Assembly (NCBI RefSeq): GCF_003627995.1
Contig: NZ_CP032707.1
Location: 2,938,430 to 3,002,429, forward strand
Length of the DNA: 64,000 nucleotides
Source: Brevundimonas naejangsanensis
GTDB lineage: Bacteria > Pseudomonadota > Alphaproteobacteria > Caulobacterales > Caulobacteraceae
Direction of reading: 5' to 3'
The notes under the pieces are model-generated. The model saw nothing but the letters and a program-made list of their open reading frames with translations, had not been told where the DNA came from and did not search any database. How positions within the stretch are numbered: position 1 is the first letter of the stretch; each line of letters starts with the position of its first letter. Positions 35,654 through 44,097 of this stretch are shown one piece after another. A program made the position numbers and the translations under genes.

Positions 35654-36579
35654 CAGTCGAGGATCTTGAAGAACCGGCTGAAGCGCACGTTGGCGAACCA
35701 GCTGACCGGGTTGAACAGCGAGGCGCCCGGCGTCCAGGAGAACATGATGATCTCGGCCTTGCCGACCAGGTTCTCGGCCGGGACCATGCCCACGCCCGCC
35801 GACATCTCGACGCGGCTGTCGACCGAGTTGTCGCGGTTGTCGCCCATCATGAAGTAGTGGCCGGCCGGGACCTCATAGACCGGGGTATTGTCCAGGTCGC
35901 CGCCCGGGCCGAAGTCCTGGGTCATGAAGGTGCGGCCGCCCGGCAGGGTCTCGCGCACCTGGGTCACGGCGCGCGGTCCGAACATGTCCGCCATTTCCGA
36001 ACGGCTGACGACCACGTCCTGGACCGGACGGTCGTTGATGTAGAGCTTGTTGGCGCGCATCTGCACCTTGTCGCCCGGCAGACCGATCACGCGCTTGATG
36101 TAGTCGGTCTTGTCGTCGCGCGGCAGCTTGAACACCACGATGTCGCCGCGCGCCGGGTCCTTGCCGAAGACGCGGCCCTCGAACAGCGGCGGGCTGAACG
36201 GGATCGAGTGCTTGGAGTAGCCGTACGACCACTTCGACACGACGATGTAGTCACCCTCGTACAGGTTCGGCTCCATCGAGGCCGACGGAATCGTGAAGGG
36301 CTGGAACAGCAGGACCCGCAGGACGAGGGCGATCAGGAGGGCGAAGACGACGGTCTTGATGATCTCGACCGTTTCGTTGCTCGCGGACTTCTCTTTTTTC
36401 ACTCGTTTGGCTTTCCTGTAGCGCCGCGGCGCATGGATCGGCTTGTCGCTGTCGAGCGCCTCGGGGTCGTCCCCAATGTCGAAGGGGGCGTCGCCGTCAT
36501 CGCTCCAGATCGGCTGGCTGGTCGCCGGATCAAGGGCGGGATTGCCCGCGCCGCCGTTCACCCTGGGGTCGTCGCTCAT
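35653..36579 (-). CDS. lepB: Signal peptidase I with acidic N-terminal extension
   Basis: Cleaves Sec/Tat signal peptides at the periplasmic face. 308 residues. The first ~55 are Asp/Pro-rich, then a basic block (RRYRKAKRVKKEKS) and one membrane helix (about 73-92). Catalytic Ser101 is in PSASMEPN and the lysine general base in DYIKRVIGLPGD; GDNRDNSVDSR is the box E motif. The start at MSDDPRV is preferred over an ATG 72 bases upstream. The stop overlaps the rnc ATG. Confidence 0.94.
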   Translation of the reverse strand: MSDDPRVNGGAGNPALDPATSQPIWSDDGDAPFDIGDDPEALDSDKPIHAPRRYRKAKRVKKEKSASNETVEIIKTVVFALLIALVLRVLLFQPFTIPSASMEPNLYEGDYIVVSKWSYGYSKHSIPFSPPLFEGRVFGKDPARGDIVVFKLPRDDKTDYIKRVIGLPGDKVQMRANKLYINDRPVQDVVVSRSEMADMFGPRAVTQVRETLPGGRTFMTQDFGPGGDLDNTPVYEVPAGHYFMMGDNRDNSVDSRVEMSAGVGMVPAENLVGKAEIIMFSWTPGASLFNPVSWFANVRFSRFFKILD

Positions 36580-36690
36580 CGTCTGCTCGAATCCCCCACC
36601 GAACGCGGGGTTTGAAGGTCGAGGCGTAGTCGCTGATCCCGCCTCGGGCAAGACTTTGCATGATGAAGGAACCGCAACCTAGCGGGGCCG

Positions 36691-37104
36691 TCAGGCCTCC
36701 GACAGAGCCTTGGGCAAGGCCTCGATCACCACGAAGGCCAGGGCATAGGGGTGTTCGTCGCTGAGGCTCAGGTGGATGCGCGGCTCGTGGCCGGGCGGGG
36801 TCAGTCGGGCCAGATGCTCGGCGGCATGGCCGGTCAGGGACAGGGTCGGCTGGCCCGAGGGCAGGTTCACCACCCCCATGTCCCGCCAATAGACGTCGGA
36901 TCGCATGCCGGTGCCCAGGGCCTTGGCGCAGGCCTCCTTGGCGGCGAACCGCTTGGCGTAACTCCAGGCCGGGTCCGGCTTGCGGTCCGAACGCGTGCGC
37001 TCGATGTCGGTGAAGCAGCGCCGCTTGAAACGCTCCCCGAACCGATCGAGCGAGGTCTGGATGCGGCGGATGTCCGACAGGTCGGCGCCGACCCCGACGA
37101 TCAC
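36691..37104 (-). CDS. acpS: Holo-[acyl-carrier-protein] synthase
   Basis: Transfers phosphopantetheine from CoA to ACP. 137 residues, normal length, with [14 protein letters not shown] at the N-terminus (Asp is a metal ligand) and the [16 protein letters not shown] motif carrying Glu and Lys. The ATG overlaps the pdxJ stop by four bases. It precedes lepB by a 111-base gap without a clear terminator. Confidence 0.95.
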   Translation of the reverse strand: MIVGVGADLSDIRRIQTSLDRFGERFKRRCFTDIERTRSDRKPDPAWSYAKRFAAKEACAKALGTGMRSDVYWRDMGVVNLPSGQPTLSLTGHAAEHLARLTPPGHEPRIHLSLSDEHPYALAFVVIEALPKALSEA

Positions 37105-37859
37105 GACGTCGCGCCTTGCGTCGCCTCGTCCATGGCCGCGCGCATCCGGCGGATGGCGGAGTCCAGGCCGACGAAGACCGCCTCGCCGATCAGGAAGTGG
37201 CCGATGTTCAGCTCGACGATCTCGGGGATGGCCAGGACGGCGCCCGCCGTGGCGTAGTTCAGCCCATGCCCGGCGTGGACCTCCAGCCCCAGGATATCGG
37301 CCTGGGCGGCGGCGGCGGCCAGGCGCTCGAACTCGGCTTCACGCTCGGCCGGGTCGCCCAGCAGGGTGTAGCGGCCGGTGTGGAACTCCACCACCTGAGC
37401 GCCGATCGCGGCGGCGGCCTCGACCTGTTCTTCCGACGGTTCGATGAACAGGCTGACGCGGATTCCGGCGTCGGCCAGGGCCTTCACCACTGGAGCGATG
37501 CGCGCCTCGTGACCGGCCACGGCCAGGCCGCCCTCGGTCGTGACCTCCTCGCGCCGCTCCGGCACCAGGCAGGCGGCGTGCGGCCGGTGGCGCAGGGCGA
37601 TGGCCAGCATCTCCTCGGTCACGGCCATCTCGAAGTTCAACGGCTTGCCCGCGCGACGGCACAGGGCCGTCAGCACGTCGATGTCGGCGTCGGTGATGTG
37701 GCGGCGGTCCTCGCGCAGGTGGGCGGTGATGCCGTCCGCTCCCGCCGCCAGCGCCGCCTCGGCCGCGCGGGCTGGATCAGGATGGACGCCGCCGCGCGCG
37801 TTCCGAACCGTGGCGACGTGGTCGATGTTGACGCCCAGACGAACCCGCTCGCGCTTCAT
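37101..37859 (-). CDS. pdxJ: Pyridoxine 5'-phosphate synthase
   Basis: Final ring closure of DXP-dependent vitamin B6 synthesis. 252 residues, with [18 protein letters not shown] at the N-terminus (phosphate and active-site residues), DADIDVL and [10 protein letters not shown] near the C-terminus. pdxJ-acpS is a common pair in proteobacteria. A 16-base gap separates it from pyrE, so pyrE-pdxJ-acpS-lepB-rnc-era may be one long transcription unit. Confidence 0.96.
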   Translation of the reverse strand: MKRERVRLGVNIDHVATVRNARGGVHPDPARAAEAALAAGADGITAHLREDRRHITDADIDVLTALCRRAGKPLNFEMAVTEEMLAIALRHRPHAACLVPERREEVTTEGGLAVAGHEARIAPVVKALADAGIRVSLFIEPSEEQVEAAAAIGAQVVEFHTGRYTLLGDPAEREAEFERLAAAAAQADILGLEVHAGHGLNYATAGAVLAIPEIVELNIGHFLIGEAVFVGLDSAIRRMRAAMDEATQGATS

Positions 37860-37875
37860 CCCATTCTCTCTCTTC

Positions 37876-38460
37876 TTACTTGGATAACCGGCGGCTGCCC
37901 GGATCCTCGACCGGAAGCGCCGCCAGTTCCGGCGGCAGGGCGTCGGCCGGATAGGCCGGAACCTCCATAGAGGCCAGGGCGATCAGGGGCACGCCCACGT
38001 CCGCCTTGCCGCCCGAACGGTCGACGATGCAGGCGGCGGCGACGACATGGCCGCCCGCCTTCTGGATGGCGGCGATGCACTCGCGTGAAGACAGGCCCGT
38101 GGTGACGATATCCTCGACCATGACGACCTTCTCGCCCGGCTCGACCGAGAAGCCCCGGCGCAGCTTGAACTCGCCGCCCTCGCGCTCGACGTACATCGAG
38201 CGGACCTTCAGGTGCTTGGCCGTCTCATAGCCGGGGATGATGCCGCCGACGGCGGGCGAGATGGCCGCGTCGACCGGCCCGACCGTGGCGATGATCTTCT
38301 CCGCCAGCGCCTTGCACAGGCGCTCGCAGCGGGCCCCGTCCATGAAGACCAGGTTCTTCTGCAGGAAGACCGGGCTGTGCAGGCCGGACGACAGGACGAA
38401 ATGGCCTTCGCGCAGGGCGCCGGCGTCGCGGAATTCGTTGAGGACGTCTTCAGTGTTCAT
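37876..38460 (-). CDS. pyrE: Orotate phosphoribosyltransferase
   Basis: Makes OMP from orotate and PRPP. 194 residues with the PRPP-binding motif [14 protein letters not shown] and the substrate loop [10 protein letters not shown]. The last ~20 residues ([17 protein letters not shown]) extend beyond the fold. Lies 45 bases downstream of the LOG gene on the same strand. Confidence 0.95.
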   Translation of the reverse strand: MNTEDVLNEFRDAGALREGHFVLSSGLHSPVFLQKNLVFMDGARCERLCKALAEKIIATVGPVDAAISPAVGGIIPGYETAKHLKVRSMYVEREGGEFKLRRGFSVEPGEKVVMVEDIVTTGLSSRECIAAIQKAGGHVVAAACIVDRSGGKADVGVPLIALASMEVPAYPADALPPELAALPVEDPGSRRLSK

Positions 38461-38505
38461 GAAGGCCGTCCTTAGACCCTGTGACGGCCGCCCTCAACCC
38501 GCGCC

Positions 38506-39285
38506 CTATTTGATGTCGTGGCCCGGCTTCAGTCCGCCTTCCAGCAGCTTGGCCCAGACCGCCTCGGCGTCGTCGGCGAAGGCGAACAGGTCCATGTCCG
38601 ACGCCTTGACCATGCCGTGCTCGATCAGGGAGTCGAAGTTGATGACCGAGCGCCAGTAGGCCTCGTCGAACAGGACGATGGGGATCGGCGGCGCCTTGTC
38701 CGTCTGGCGCAGGGTCAGGATCTCGAACAGTTCGTCCAGGGTGCCGAAGCCGCCGGGAAAGACCACCAGGGCGTTGGCCCGCATCGCCAGGTGCATCTTG
38801 CGCATGGCGAAGTAGTGGAACTGGAAGGTCAGTTCCGGCGTCGACCACGGGTTGGGAAACTGCTCGTGCGGCAAGGTGACGTTGAAGCCGATCGACGGCG
38901 CGCCGGCCTCGAAGGCGCCCTGGTTGGCGGCCTGCATGATGCCCGGCCCGCCGCCCGTGGCGATGACGTTGTCGCGCACCTCCCCCGGCTCGCCGCGGAA
39001 GGCGCCGCCGCGTTCGGAGGCGATGCGGCCGAACTGGCGAGCTTGCTCGTACCAATAGGCGTGGCGGCCGTCGCCGTCGGCGCCCACGCGGGCGCTGCCG
39101 AAGACGACGATGGTCGAGCGCACGCCCCAGGCCTTCAGCTCCTCCTCCGCCTTGGCGTACTCCATCAGGAAGCGCACGCCACGCATCGACTCGCCCAGCA
39201 GGAAGTCCTGGTCCAGGGCGGCCAGGCGATAGGAGGGCGACGCCACCTGGGCTTCGTTGGCGAGCTTCTGTTGTTCAGGAGACAT
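38506..39285 (-). CDS. LOG family protein (putative nucleoside-monophosphate phosphoribohydrolase)
   Basis: 259 residues of the long TIGR00730 type. It has GGGPGIMQAANQGA and the defining PGGFGTLDELFE motif, the Glu of which is catalytic in LOG enzymes that release adenine from nucleotides. An N-terminal helical part (about 1-60) is longer than in minimal LOGs. Natural substrate in bacteria is uncertain; AMP or purine homeostasis is plausible given the neighbouring pyrE. Confidence 0.9.
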   Translation of the reverse strand: MSPEQQKLANEAQVASPSYRLAALDQDFLLGESMRGVRFLMEYAKAEEELKAWGVRSTIVVFGSARVGADGDGRHAYWYEQARQFGRIASERGGAFRGEPGEVRDNVIATGGGPGIMQAANQGAFEAGAPSIGFNVTLPHEQFPNPWSTPELTFQFHYFAMRKMHLAMRANALVVFPGGFGTLDELFEILTLRQTDKAPPIPIVLFDEAYWRSVINFDSLIEHGMVKASDMDLFAFADDAEAVWAKLLEGGLKPGHDIK

Positions 39286-39320
39286 GGCGGCCTTGTCGTA
39301 GAGCGAGGGAGCGGCGGCGA

Positions 39321-40247
39321 TCAGCCGCGCGCGCGGTCGACGGTGTCGACGGATGGATTGGCCCGAAGGGCCGCGATGATCATGGTCGCATGGCGGGCGT
39401 CTTCAACCTCGACGTCGATGTCGACGTCGAAGAAATCCTGCTGCCGATGCGCCATGCTAAGGTTCAGGATGTTGCCGCCCGCTTCGCCGATGATGGTGGC
39501 GACCTGGCCCAGGACGCCGGGAGCGTTCTTGATCGTGGCCTGCAGCTTGACCGAGCCGACGGCGCTGCGCTCGGCCTGGGGCGTCCATTGCAGGTCCTGC
39601 CAGACGGAGTCGTCGTCGGCGAACTCGGCCAGGGACTGGCAGTCGATGGTGTGGACGGTCAGCCCCTTGTCGGGCTCCATGATGCCGACGATGCGGTCGC
39701 CCGGCACCGGCGAGCAGCAGGTCCCGAAATGGATGCTGACGCCGGGGGTCAGGCCGCTGCCGCGCACGAACAGGCGCGGCGGCTCGGCGCCGATGCGCTT
39801 GCGCTCCGGCCCGGCCTTCAGTTGGCCCTTGAGCGCCGGGAACAGGGTCTCGGCCACGCGGGTGGCCGTCAGCCGGCTGCGCCCGATGGCGTCGAACATG
39901 TCCTCTTCCGTGGGCATGGCGAAGGTCTTGAGCGCCTCGGTCAGCTTGACGTCGGCCAGGGACTTGCCCGCCCGCTCCAGCGTCTGCTCCAGCGTCGCCT
40001 TGCCCAGGCGCACGAACTCCTCGCGCTCGGAGGTGCGGATGAAGCGGCGAATGGCCGAACGCGCCCGGCCGGTCACGGTCAGGCTACGCCAGTCGGTGGG
40101 CGCCTCGCGCTTGGTCCCACGGATGATCTCGACCACGTCGCCGTTCTGAAGCGCCGTGCGCATGGGCTTCAGCTCGCCGTTGATCTTGACGCCGACGGCC
40201 GTGTCGCCGACCTCGGTGTGGACCGCGTAGGCGAAGTCCAGCGGCAT
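39321..40247 (-). CDS. C-terminal part of split Rel/SpoT: TGS, helical, zinc-finger and ACT domains
   Basis: 308 residues that complete the Rel/SpoT protein begun in the preceding frame. They start within the TGS domain (MPLDFAYAVHTEVGDTAVG), then run through the alpha-helical region, the Cys-rich segment (GTCCSPVPGD) and the ACT/RRM domain (VKLQATIKNAPGVLGQVATI). These sense ribosomes, ACP or amino acids in other Rel proteins. It has its own ATG directly at the frame change, so it might be made separately by re-initiation, or joined by a -1 shift or slippage. In a normal genome this would be one reading frame. Confidence 0.8.
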   Translation of the reverse strand: MPLDFAYAVHTEVGDTAVGVKINGELKPMRTALQNGDVVEIIRGTKREAPTDWRSLTVTGRARSAIRRFIRTSEREEFVRLGKATLEQTLERAGKSLADVKLTEALKTFAMPTEEDMFDAIGRSRLTATRVAETLFPALKGQLKAGPERKRIGAEPPRLFVRGSGLTPGVSIHFGTCCSPVPGDRIVGIMEPDKGLTVHTIDCQSLAEFADDDSVWQDLQWTPQAERSAVGSVKLQATIKNAPGVLGQVATIIGEAGGNILNLSMAHRQQDFFDVDIDVEVEDARHATMIIAALRANPSVDTVDRARG

Positions 40248-41581
40248 CCCCCGCGCGGCAGGGTGATCAGCGCGCCCTTGGGCGTGAAGACGAACACCTG
40301 GTCGAGGAACATTTCGAGCTTGGCGTGCTCGACCCAGTCCTCGCCCCCCTCCCCGTGCTCGATCACCTGGACCAGATGGCGCAGGTTCAGCAGGGGGTCG
40401 CGGCCGCCGTCAGCCTCCATCGCCTCGCGGTCGAAGCCATAGGACTGGTTCTTGTAGGCCCAGTGCGCGGCGACGCCGTCCTCGGCCACGCGATCCATGA
40501 TCTCGGTGCGAATCTGCATCTCGATGCGCAGGCCACCCGGCCCGACCACCGTGGTGTGCAGCGAGCGATAGTTGTTCGACTTGGGCGTCGAGATGAAATC
40601 CTTGAACCGCTCCGGCACCATGGGCCAGGCGCGGTGGATGACGCCCAGGGCGCGATAGCAGTCGTCCTCGGAATCGACGATGACCCGGAAGCCGTAGATG
40701 TCCGACAGGGACGAGAAGCCCACCGCCTTGCGCTGCAGCTTGCGCCAGATGGAATAGGGCGTCTTCTCGCGCCCCTTGACCCGGGCGTGGATGCCCGCCT
40801 CGGACAGGACGCGCTCGATCTCGGGCGAGACGGCCTCGATGGCGCTGCCGTTCTCGAGCTTCAGGGCCTCCAGACGGCGCTGGATGGCGACGCGCGCCGT
40901 GGCGTTCAGGTGCTCGAACGCCAGCTCCTCCAGCTCGGCGGCGATGGAGTGGATGCCGATCGACCGGCCCAGCGGCGCATAGACTTCCAGCGTCTCGCGA
41001 CTGATGCGCTCGCGCTTCTCCGGCTTCACGAAGTGAAGGGTGCGCATATTGTGCAGGCGGTCGGCCAGCTTGACCAGCAGCACCCGCACGTCACGCGAGA
41101 TGGCGAGGATGAATTTACGCAGGTTCTCGGCCTGGCGCGTATGCTCGGCCTGAAGCTCCAGACGCGACAGCTTGGTCACGCCCTCGACAAGGACGGCGAT
41201 CTCCTCGCCGAACATTTCCGCAATATCGTCGCGGGTGGCGGAGGTGTCCTCGACCACGTCGTGCAGCAGGGCGGTGACGATGGTCGCCGTGTCCAGGCGG
41301 TAATCCGTCAGAATGCCCGCGACCTGGATCGGGTGGGCGAAATAGGGATCGCCCGAGGCCCGCAGCTGCGAGCCGTGCATCTTCATCGCATAGACATAGG
41401 CGCGGTTCAGCAGCGCCTCGTCGGCGGTCGGGTCATAGGCCTTGACCGCCTCGATCAATTCGAACTGGCGCATGATCGGAGCGCGTTTGGTTTCAGACAC
41501 AGCAAGGCCTTCAGACGACTTCGGCGCCGCCCCGGCAGGAGGCGACGCCGACTTGTCGTGTTGATTCGCGGTTTGGTCCAT
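40169..41581 (-). CDS. spoT: N-terminal part of split bifunctional (p)ppGpp synthetase/hydrolase (Rel/SpoT)
   Basis: Makes and degrades (p)ppGpp in the stringent response. The 470-residue frame holds the HD hydrolase domain (LLHDVVEDTSATRDD) and the synthetase domain (DIYGFRVIVDSEDDCYRALG, EMQIRTEIMDRVAEDGVAAHWAYK) intact. It enters the TGS domain, reads FVFTPKGALITLPRG and then changes frame, ending 26 codons later in unrelated residues. Both enzyme domains are thus complete while the regulatory half is out of frame. The rpoZ gene upstream matches the conserved rpoZ-spoT order. Confidence 0.88.
   Translation of the reverse strand: MDQTANQHDKSASPPAGAAPKSSEGLAVSETKRAPIMRQFELIEAVKAYDPTADEALLNRAYVYAMKMHGSQLRASGDPYFAHPIQVAGILTDYRLDTATIVTALLHDVVEDTSATRDDIAEMFGEEIAVLVEGVTKLSRLELQAEHTRQAENLRKFILAISRDVRVLLVKLADRLHNMRTLHFVKPEKRERISRETLEVYAPLGRSIGIHSIAAELEELAFEHLNATARVAIQRRLEALKLENGSAIEAVSPEIERVLSEAGIHARVKGREKTPYSIWRKLQRKAVGFSSLSDIYGFRVIVDSEDDCYRALGVIHRAWPMVPERFKDFISTPKSNNYRSLHTTVVGPGGLRIEMQIRTEIMDRVAEDGVAAHWAYKNQSYGFDREAMEADGGRDPLLNLRHLVQVIEHGEGGEDWVEHAKLEMFLDQVFVFTPKGALITLPRGGCRWTSPTRSTPRSATRPSASRSTAS
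40248..40252 (-). other. Frameshift site in rel/spoT: run of five G
   Basis: On the coding strand CGC-GGG-GGA-TGC should read CGC-GGG-GGG-ATG to continue into PLDFAYAVHT. One G is missing from the run, or a -1 shift is needed. Confidence 0.8.
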
Positions 41582-41640
41582 CGGCGTGTCCGCCAGGGGC
41601 CGCGCCGTCCGCTTGGTTACGCCAGTGACTGGCTTGGCCG

Positions 41641-42000
41641 TCAGTAGCGTTCCTCCTGGCCCCCGTCGCGGTCGCTCTGCAGCGCGCGGATCAGTTCGGC
41701 CTCGGCCATGTTCATGTGCTGCGGCTCGGCCAGCAGGGCGACGACTTCGGCTTCGTCCTCGGCCTCGGTGCGCTCATCGACCCGCTGCAGGGTGGTGATG
41801 ATGTTCTCGCGCAGCTCGTCGGGGGTGATGGTGTCCTCGGCCAGTTCGCGCAGGGCGACGACCGGGTTCTTGTCGTTGTCGCGATCCAGGGTCAGCGGCG
41901 CGCCGTTGGCGATGTTGCGGGCGCGGTGACCGGCCAGCAGGACCAGGCCGAAACGGTTCGGCACCTTCTCGATGCAGTCTTCGACAGTGACGCGGGCCAT
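41641..42000 (-). CDS. rpoZ: RNA polymerase omega subunit
   Basis: 119 residues starting [17 protein letters not shown], with the [11 protein letters not shown] segment that clamps the beta-prime C-terminus. A longer frame begins 20 codons upstream but MARVTVEDC is the family start. The tail after residue 75 is acidic ([19 protein letters not shown]). rpoZ lies immediately upstream of rel/spoT with a GCCAGT-C-ACTGGC dyad between them. Confidence 0.96.
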   Translation of the reverse strand: MARVTVEDCIEKVPNRFGLVLLAGHRARNIANGAPLTLDRDNDKNPVVALRELAEDTITPDELRENIITTLQRVDERTEAEDEAEVVALLAEPQHMNMAEAELIRALQSDRDGGQEERY

Positions 42001-42159
42001 GAAAATCCTCTGGCGGCAGGGAGAACCGCACAAAATATAGGGTGACGGCCAATTGTGCAACGCCGCGAAGGCGGCATTGGGGCGGATCGGCGCAAGTTGC
42101 TCCTCCCCTCGCCCGAGACCACGCCCCGCGTCAAGCCTTCGAGGCCAGACCTTGAGGCG

Positions 42160-42714
42160 TCACACCCTGGCCAGCGGACGGGCGTCGCGGCCCACCTCGG
42201 CCTGCGCCGCCAGGTCCCGCGCGCGTCGGCCGCAGACGGGATGCGTCCAGTCCGGCGCGATCTCGGCCAGGGGCCCCATGACGAACAGCCGGTCGGCGGC
42301 GCGCGGGTGGGGCAGGATCAATCCGTCCAGGTCGCCGCTCAGCCGACCATAGGCGATCAGGTCCAGATCCAGGGTTCGCGGGGCATTGCGCGCCGTCCGC
42401 ACCCGACCGAACAGGTCCTCGATCCGGCCCAGGGTCCGCATCAGGGTCGGGGCGTCGTGCGCGGTGCTGACCAGCGCCACGCCGTTGAGGAAGGGCGGAT
42501 CGGTCGGATCGGGCCAGGCCTGGGACGTCCACCATGACGAACGGGCCAGAATGTCCACTCCCTCGGCCCGAAAGCGCGCCAGCGCCGCCTCCAGCGCCTC
42601 GACGCAGGACGACCAGCAGCCCTTGTCATTGCAGCCCAAGGCGACGATGACTGCGGCGTCCAGATCGGGATCGCCTTCCGGAATGTCGGTCGGGACCTTC
42701 ATTTTCTCGACCAT
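42160..42714 (-). CDS. folK: 2-amino-4-hydroxy-6-hydroxymethyldihydropteridine diphosphokinase
   Basis: Pyrophosphoryl transfer in folate synthesis. About 184 residues. The family signature RNAPRTLDLDLIAYG and the C-terminal LPHPRAADRLFVM are clear. The usual ALGSNLGD at the start reads VALGCNDKGCWSSC, an unusual cysteine-rich variant. The start is uncertain: ATG at 42714, another four codons later at 42702, and others upstream that would run into the divergent NYN gene. No strong ribosome-binding site favours either. Confidence 0.88.
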   Translation of the reverse strand: MVEKMKVPTDIPEGDPDLDAAVIVALGCNDKGCWSSCVEALEAALARFRAEGVDILARSSWWTSQAWPDPTDPPFLNGVALVSTAHDAPTLMRTLGRIEDLFGRVRTARNAPRTLDLDLIAYGRLSGDLDGLILPHPRAADRLFVMGPLAEIAPDWTHPVCGRRARDLAAQAEVGRDARPLARV

Positions 42715-42736
42715 ACCCACGGACTCATATTCGTTC

Positions 42737-43318
42737 ATGACCGACCACCCCGACGATCGCATCGCCTTGTTCATCGACGGCGCCAACCTCTACTCTGCGG
42801 CGCGCGCCCTGAACTGCGACCTCGACTTCAAGAAGCTATCGGCCTGGTTCGTCGGCGAGCGCCGACTGGTGCGCGCCTATTATTACACGGCCGTGGTCGA
42901 GGGCGAAGAATTCTCGCCCGTGCGGCCGCTGGTCGACTGGCTCGACTACAACGGCTTCACCGTCGTGACCAAGCCGGTCAAGCGCTTCACCGACGCCCAG
43001 GGCCACAGCCGCACCAAGGGCAACATGGACATCGAGATCGCCGTCGACATGCTGGAGCTGGCGCCGCGCCTGGACCAGGCAGTGCTGTTCTCGGGCGACG
43101 GCGACTTCCGCCGCCTGGTCCAGGCCATGCAGGCCAAGGGGGTGCGCGTCACCGTCGTCTCGACGGTCAAAAGCCAGCCGCCCCAGATCTCCGACGACCT
43201 GCGCCGCCAGGCCGACGCCTTCATCGACCTGGCCGACATCATGACCCAGGTCGGCAAGCCCAAGGCTCCGATGAACCAGGGCGTGGCGCGTACCCTGGAT
43301 CGGAGCGACCGCGCGTGA
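42737..43318 (+). CDS. NYN-domain (LabA-like) ribonuclease-family protein
   Basis: 193 residues of the NYN/PIN-like nuclease fold: IALFIDGANLYSA (first acidic residue), KGNMDIEIAVDML, and FSGDGDFRRLVQAMQAKGVRV (third acidic cluster). LabA-like bacterial members are thought to act on RNA but targets are unknown. The ATG has no ribosome-binding site, so a leaderless message is possible. It is 22 bases from the divergent folK start, and its stop overlaps the next gene's GTG in GTGA. Confidence 0.9.
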   Translation: MTDHPDDRIALFIDGANLYSAARALNCDLDFKKLSAWFVGERRLVRAYYYTAVVEGEEFSPVRPLVDWLDYNGFTVVTKPVKRFTDAQGHSRTKGNMDIEIAVDMLELAPRLDQAVLFSGDGDFRRLVQAMQAKGVRVTVVSTVKSQPPQISDDLRRQADAFIDLADIMTQVGKPKAPMNQGVARTLDRSDRA

Positions 43319-43959
43319 GCCGCACGCTGAACCCCGAGCCGCCGCGCGACTGCCCCCTGTGTCCGCGTCTGGTCGCCTATCGCGCCGAGAACGCGCGCCA
43401 GAACCCCGACTGGTGGAACGGCCCAGCCCCCTCCTTCGGCGATCCGAACGCGCGCCTTCTGGTCGCCGGCCTGGCGCCGGGCCGCACCGGCGCCAACCGG
43501 ACGGGGCGTCCCTTCACCGGCGACCACGCGGGCTGGCTGCTCTACGACACCCTGCGCAAGACCGGCTTCGCGACGGGCGGCTATGATCCGAACGGCGACG
43601 ACGACCTGAGGCTGGTCGACTGCATGATCACCAACGCCGTGCGCTGCGCTCCGCCGCAGAACAAGCCGACGGCGACGGAAGAGAACACCTGCCGTCCCTT
43701 TCTGGTCGACCGCCTGGCCGCCCTGCCCCGGCTCAAGGTAATCGTCACACTGGGCGACGTGTCCCGGCGCAGCATCCTGAGGACCCTGGGCTATCCGGCC
43801 ACGGCCATGCCGGCGGGTCACGGCATTGAGGGCAAGGTCGGTCCCTATACGCTGATCAACAGCTATCACTGCTCGCGGCTGAACACGAACACGGGCCGAC
43901 TGACGGCCGAGATGTTCGAGGACATCTTCAAGCGCGCGAAAGCGGCGCTGGAGGAGTAG
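43315..43959 (+). CDS. Uracil-DNA glycosylase, family 5 (UDGb)
   Basis: Removes uracil and some other deaminated bases from DNA. 214 residues. Iron-sulfur cysteines are Cys13 and Cys16 (CPLC), Cys111 and Cys126. Active-site motifs are GLAPGRTGANRTGRPFTGD and NSYHCSRLNTNTGRL, the latter in place of the HPSP motif of family 4, which supports family 5. GTG start overlapping the NYN stop by four bases. A nuclease plus glycosylase pair may be only an operon of convenience. Confidence 0.9.
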   Translation: MSRTLNPEPPRDCPLCPRLVAYRAENARQNPDWWNGPAPSFGDPNARLLVAGLAPGRTGANRTGRPFTGDHAGWLLYDTLRKTGFATGGYDPNGDDDLRLVDCMITNAVRCAPPQNKPTATEENTCRPFLVDRLAALPRLKVIVTLGDVSRRSILRTLGYPATAMPAGHGIEGKVGPYTLINSYHCSRLNTNTGRLTAEMFEDIFKRAKAALEE

Positions 43960-43967
43960 CGCCCTCT

Positions 43968-44088
43968 CCTCCCCATGAAATGGGGAGGGGGACCGCGTAG
44001 CGGTGGAGGGGCTCGGACGGCGGAACCAAGCAGCCCCTCCGTCTCGTCGGCTACGCCGTCGATCCATCTCCCCATTGCATGGGGAGGA
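43968..44088. repeat. Palindromic intergenic element, family B copy 2
   Basis: Ends CCTCCCCATGAAATGGGGAG and CTCCCCATTGCATGGGGAGG, with GACCGCGTAGCGGTGGAGG and GGAACCAAGCAGCCCCTCC inside, as in the other two B copies. It lies between converging UDG and amidase genes. Confidence 0.82.
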
Positions 44089-44097
44089 GAAGGCCGC

